Below are positions 36,578 through 39,419 of a stretch of DNA of 39,419 nt, one piece after another. Source of the stretch: Bacteroidales bacterium Phil6 (GTDB lineage Bacteria; Bacteroidota; Bacteroidia; Bacteroidales; F082); NCBI GenBank assembly GCA_002633315.1, contig NWBN01000033.1:1-39419 (forward strand), given 5' to 3'. Below the pieces are notes generated by a model. It did no database searches, was not told the origin of the DNA, and was given only the letters and a program-made list of their open reading frames with translations. Made by a program: the position numbers and the translations under genes. The number at the start of each line of letters is the position of its first letter. Position 1 is the first letter of the stretch.

Positions 36578-37759
36578 CTAATATTTTCTCCACACCATCT
36601 TGTTGACCACCCCCACATAGCTCTGTATGATCTTCACGACCTTGCCGGACACGTCGTCGGTGTAGTCTGGGACGGGGATGCCGTGGTCGCCGTCAGCGGT
36701 CATCCGGACTGCAAGTTCAACCGACTGCAGAAGCCCTGTCGTGTCTATGCCGCTGAGTATGAAGCAGCCTTTGTCAAGGGCTTCGTGACGCTCCGTGCTG
36801 GTCCTGATGCATACGGCAGAAATGGGCTTGCCGATAGAGGCATAGAAACTGCTCTCCTCAGGAAGTGTGCCGCTGTCGCTGACCACGCAGAACGAGTTCA
36901 TCTGTAGGCAGTTGTAGTCGTGGAAGCCGAGCGGATGCTGGACCTTTACACGAGGATCCAGTTGAAAGCCAGTGGCCTCAAGCCTGTGACGCGAGCGCGG
37001 GTGGCAGCTGTAGAGAATAGGCATATCGTACTTCTCCGCCATACGGTTAATGGCCGTGAAGAGGGACAGGAAGTTCTTCTCCGTATCGATGTTCTCTTCC
37101 CTGTGGGCTGAGAGCAGGATGTAACTGCCTTTTTCAAGCCCGAGCCTCTGGAGCACGTCCGATGCTTCTATGTCTGCAAGGTTCTCGCGCAGAACTTCCG
37201 CCATGGGGGAGCCGGTGACGTACGTGCGTTCGCGCGGCAGACCGCATTCGGCCAGGTACCTTCTTGCATGCTCGCTGTAGGCCAGGTTCACGTCAGAGAT
37301 AATGTCCACTATCCTGCGGTTGGTCTCCTCCGGCAGGCATTCGTCTTTGCAGCGGTTGCCTGCCTCCATGTGGAATATGGGGATGTGCAGGCGTTTGGCC
37401 CCTATTACGCTAAGGCACGAATTGGTATCCCCAAGTACCAACACTGCATCTGGCCTTGTGGCGACCATCAGCTTGTAGCTGGCGTTGATGATGTTGCCGC
37501 AGGTGGCACCCAGGTCGTCCCCGACAGCATTCATGTACACCTCCGGGTCCTTCAGCTTCAGATCACGGAAAAATATGCCGTTGAGGGTGTAGTCGTAGTT
37601 CTGCCCAGTGTGCGCCAGAAGAACATCGAAGTATTTGCGGGTCTTGTTGATCACGGCGGCAAGACGGATGATCTCCGGTCTCGTCCCTACGATGATAAGA
37701 AGTTTGATTTTGCCGTTGTCGGCAAAGTGTATGTCCGAATAGTCTGTTTTCAGTTCCAT
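36578..37759 (-). CDS. fnlC: WecB/FnlC-like UDP-HexNAc 2-epimerase (UDP-L-FucNAc branch)
   Basis: This 393-residue protein has the UDP-GlcNAc 2-epimerase fold. Landmarks are IIVGTRPEIIRLAAVI (22-37), VLGDTNSCLSV (108-118), FHMEAGNRCKDECLPEETNR (129-148), LSAHREENIDTEKN near 216-229, and VVSDSGTLPEESSF. In fnlABC/capEFG clusters this last enzyme epimerises C2 of the intermediate to yield UDP-N-acetyl-L-fucosamine. It starts 3 bases after the fnlB stop. Base composition is clearly richer in GC than the genes left of 33 kb. A C-terminal NKMVWRKY tail ends the protein. Confidence 0.87.
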   Translation of the reverse strand: MELKTDYSDIHFADNGKIKLLIIVGTRPEIIRLAAVINKTRKYFDVLLAHTGQNYDYTLNGIFFRDLKLKDPEVYMNAVGDDLGATCGNIINASYKLMVATRPDAVLVLGDTNSCLSVIGAKRLHIPIFHMEAGNRCKDECLPEETNRRIVDIISDVNLAYSEHARRYLAECGLPRERTYVTGSPMAEVLRENLADIEASDVLQRLGLEKGSYILLSAHREENIDTEKNFLSLFTAINRMAEKYDMPILYSCHPRSRHRLEATGFQLDPRVKVQHPLGFHDYNCLQMNSFCVVSDSGTLPEESSFYASIGKPISAVCIRTSTERHEALDKGCFILSGIDTTGLLQSVELAVRMTADGDHGIPVPDYTDDVSGKVVKIIQSYVGVVNKMVWRKY

Positions 37760-37762
37760 ATC

Positions 37763-38971
37763 CTATTGTTTTTCTACCGGGTCAAAGTATGTATCCGGAT
37801 GGTCCTTGTCGAAGATCTCGTTGCAATACATCACCGTGACGAGGTTCTCAGTCTCGGACAGGTTGATGATGTTGTGGGTATAGCCGGGAAGCATGATTAC
37901 GCTCTGTATCCTGTCCCCGCTGACTTCATAGTTCAAGACCTCGTCCGTGCCTTCCTTACGGAGCCGGATGAGTCCGTGTCCCGACACGACGATGAACTGC
38001 TCCCACTTTGTGTTGTGCCAGTGCTGCCCCTTGGTAATGCCGGGCTTCGAGATGTTGACGGACACCTGCCCGCAGTTGAGGAAGCGGACCAACTCAGTGA
38101 AGCTGCCCCGTTCGTCCGTGTTCATGTTCAGATCGAAGATGGCTTTCTCTTTTGGCAGATAGCTAAGATATGTACTGAACAGGCGTTTGGCAAAACTCTC
38201 GGAAGGCATTTCAGGTATCATCAAGGTTTTCTGTATGTCGGCAAAACTGTAGAGCAGGTCAACTATCTCGCCCAACTTTACATGATACGTCAGCGGTGCA
38301 GCACAGTAGCGTCCGTCGACTTTCATTACCGTTTCGACTCCGTCGAACTCGCAGCAGTGCTCTTCTCCTTTTAGTGCACATATCATCTCTTCGACCAAGT
38401 CATCTATGTATAGCAGTTCCATATCCACATTCGGATCATTGACCTGGATGGGAAGGCCGTTGGCTATGTTGTGGCAGAATGTGGCCACTGCACTGTTGTA
38501 GTTGGGTCTGCACCACTTGCCGTACAGGTTGGGAAAGCGGTAGACCAGAACTTTCGCCCCGGTCTCCCGGCTGTATTCGAAGAACAGTTCTTCGCCGGCT
38601 TTTTTGCTCTTTCCGTATTCCGATGTGCCGAAACGGCCGGCAAGTGTGGCCTGAATGCTGGAACTGAGCATCACCGGGCATCTGTTCCCGTGTTTCTTAA
38701 GGGTATCCAGCAGGGTAGAGGCGAATCCGAAATTGCCCTGCATGAACTCCTCCTGATTCTTCGGACGGTTGACTCCGGCCAGATTGAACACGAAGTCGCA
38801 GTCCCGGCACCATCTGTCCAGATCGTCCGGTGTGGAGTCGAGATCATATTCGTATACTTCAGATACGGTCAGGTCGCCGTAGCCTCTGGCCTTGCCGTCC
38901 TTTATGTTGTTGAGCTGTGCACACAGATTCTTTCCTACGAAGCCTTTTGCTCCGGTTACCAATATCTTCAT
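37763..38971 (-). CDS. fnlB: CapF/FnlB-like bifunctional UDP-sugar epimerase/reductase
   Basis: This 402-residue protein has an N-terminal short-chain dehydrogenase domain with LVTGAKGFVGKNL (4-16) and the catalytic YGKSK pair (Tyr119, Lys123). The C-terminal cupin begins near 285 and contains GQHWHNTKWEQFIVVSGHG and PGYTHNIINLSE metal-ligand stretches. This two-domain build is specific to CapF/WbjC/FnlB, which epimerises and reduces the 4-keto intermediate made by FnlA. It lies between fnlA and fnlC in the standard order. The start is 83 bases after the fnlA stop. No defects are visible. Confidence 0.9.
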   Translation of the reverse strand: MKILVTGAKGFVGKNLCAQLNNIKDGKARGYGDLTVSEVYEYDLDSTPDDLDRWCRDCDFVFNLAGVNRPKNQEEFMQGNFGFASTLLDTLKKHGNRCPVMLSSSIQATLAGRFGTSEYGKSKKAGEELFFEYSRETGAKVLVYRFPNLYGKWCRPNYNSAVATFCHNIANGLPIQVNDPNVDMELLYIDDLVEEMICALKGEEHCCEFDGVETVMKVDGRYCAAPLTYHVKLGEIVDLLYSFADIQKTLMIPEMPSESFAKRLFSTYLSYLPKEKAIFDLNMNTDERGSFTELVRFLNCGQVSVNISKPGITKGQHWHNTKWEQFIVVSGHGLIRLRKEGTDEVLNYEVSGDRIQSVIMLPGYTHNIINLSETENLVTVMYCNEIFDKDHPDTYFDPVEKQ

Positions 38972-39054
38972 CTCTTACTATTATTTATTTCTTGTCTTAT
39001 CTCGAGCGGAGTTGCCCTCTGTCACTACTGTGACTCTCGGTGGAGTTCTTTTCT

Positions 39055-39419
39055 CTATTCTGATCTTATGTCTCTCGGTTTCGACCTCTTCTCTATCCCC
39101 AAATCTTCCCTTATGAATCTCAGCCTCATCAACTGTTCCTTCATGCCTTCGACATCCAAACGTGTCGTGTTATGTGAATGGTAATCCTCTATCCTCGATA
39201 TATCCTCGTTCCCTTCGGTAAAGAATTTGTCATAGTTCAAATCCCTCGTGTCACATGGAATACGGTAGTAGTTTCCCATGTCTATCGCCTTTGACATCTC
39301 CTCTCTCGTAACAAGCGTCTCATACAGCTTCTCTCCGTGACGCGTGCCGATTACCCTGACTTCCGTCTCTCCGTACTTGGGGTCTATCTTTCCATATATC
39401 TGCTTCAATGCTTCTGCCA
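39055..39419 (-). CDS. fnlA: FnlA/CapE-like UDP-GlcNAc 4,6-dehydratase (5-epimerising), C-terminal part
   Basis: The frame is open to the right window edge and ends at 39055. The visible 121 residues include EVRVIGTRHGEKLYETLVTR, NYYRIPCDTRDLNYDKFFTE and EDYHSHNTTRLDVEGMKEQL, the characteristic C-terminus of FnlA/CapE/WbjB. The catalytic and NAD-binding parts are outside the window. This enzyme starts the UDP-L-FucNAc pathway from UDP-GlcNAc, removing water and inverting C5. It precedes fnlB and fnlC in the order found in other L-FucNAc capsule loci. Confidence 0.9.
   Translation of the reverse strand, partial: AEALKQIYGKIDPKYGETEVRVIGTRHGEKLYETLVTREEMSKAIDMGNYYRIPCDTRDLNYDKFFTEGNEDISRIEDYHSHNTTRLDVEGMKEQLMRLRFIREDLGIEKRSKPRDIRSE

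Noticed and set aside
37268..38374. Plus-strand open frame of 368 codons opposite fnlB and fnlC
   Set aside because: Both fnl genes on the other strand are clear family members; the antisense frame is a by-product of their GC-rich codon use and has no recognisable motif.
38471..39184. Plus-strand open frame of 237 codons opposite fnlB and fnlA
   Set aside because: It is antisense to two well supported genes and crosses their intergenic gap without any domain signal.
1..39419. CRISPR arrays, tRNA or rRNA genes, diversity-generating retroelement
   Set aside because: I saw no regularly spaced repeats, no tRNA-like cloverleaf, no rRNA and no reverse transcriptase motif in the translations.

Overview
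The window looks like a capsular/O-antigen polysaccharide locus of a Bacteroidales bacterium (Bacteroides, Phocaeicola or a close relative). The basis is a BACON domain, a DegT/PglE-type aminotransferase, fnlABC-type sugar genes, IS4/IS21/IS256-type elements of the kind common in that order, AT-rich spacers and weak Shine-Dalgarno sequences. Almost every non-IS gene lies on the minus strand, so the locus reads from right to left. Both ends are cut: a dehydratase C-terminus on the right and an aminotransferase N-terminus on the left.

In transcription order, the right end (39419-36578) holds fnlA (partial), fnlB and fnlC for UDP-N-acetyl-L-fucosamine. Immediately behind them, in the same operon, sits a two-gene cassette of a SIR2-domain protein and a double RecA/KaiC-like ATPase (36570-33243). 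Next come decayed genes, including an HNH-nuclease-like relic (33160-31992), and a dead IS4 element on the plus strand (30670-31991). Then follow a short UDP-sugar dehydrogenase and the capsule assembly genes: a GT4, a broken acyltransferase, a hexapeptide acetyltransferase, Wzy, Wzx and another GT4 (30641-22785).

The centre (22501-13411) is an IS graveyard: an IS1182/IS5-like relic, an IS21 relic and an IS256 relic. It surrounds a four-gene operon of exported proteins: a putative lipoprotein, two secreted caspase-fold proteases (one with a BACON domain) and a FISUMP-like protein. The left third resumes polysaccharide synthesis: a relic GT, a GT, a GT2, an IS4 copy with a visible target duplication, the initiating sugar-phosphate transferase, an HpcH/HpaI aldolase, a broken acyltransferase, a D-2-hydroxyacid dehydrogenase, a GT4 and a wbuC relic. 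After these comes a two-gene cassette of a phosphoribosyltransferase-domain protein and a TIR-domain protein (4429-463), then the DegT aminotransferase.

The polysaccharide genes can be read as one Wzx/Wzy pathway: nucleotide-sugar supply (FnlABC, Ugd-like, DegT), initiation (sugar transferase), elongation (five GTs), decoration (acetyltransferases, aldolase/dehydrogenase), flipping and polymerisation. The unusual part is that three cassettes resembling immune or cell-death modules (SIR2-KaiC, PRTase-TIR, secreted caspases) sit inside it. Many reading-frame breaks are visible. Those in IS genes are real decay. Single-base breaks in otherwise healthy genes (PRTase, two acyltransferases) could be mutation, phase variation, recoding or assembly error.
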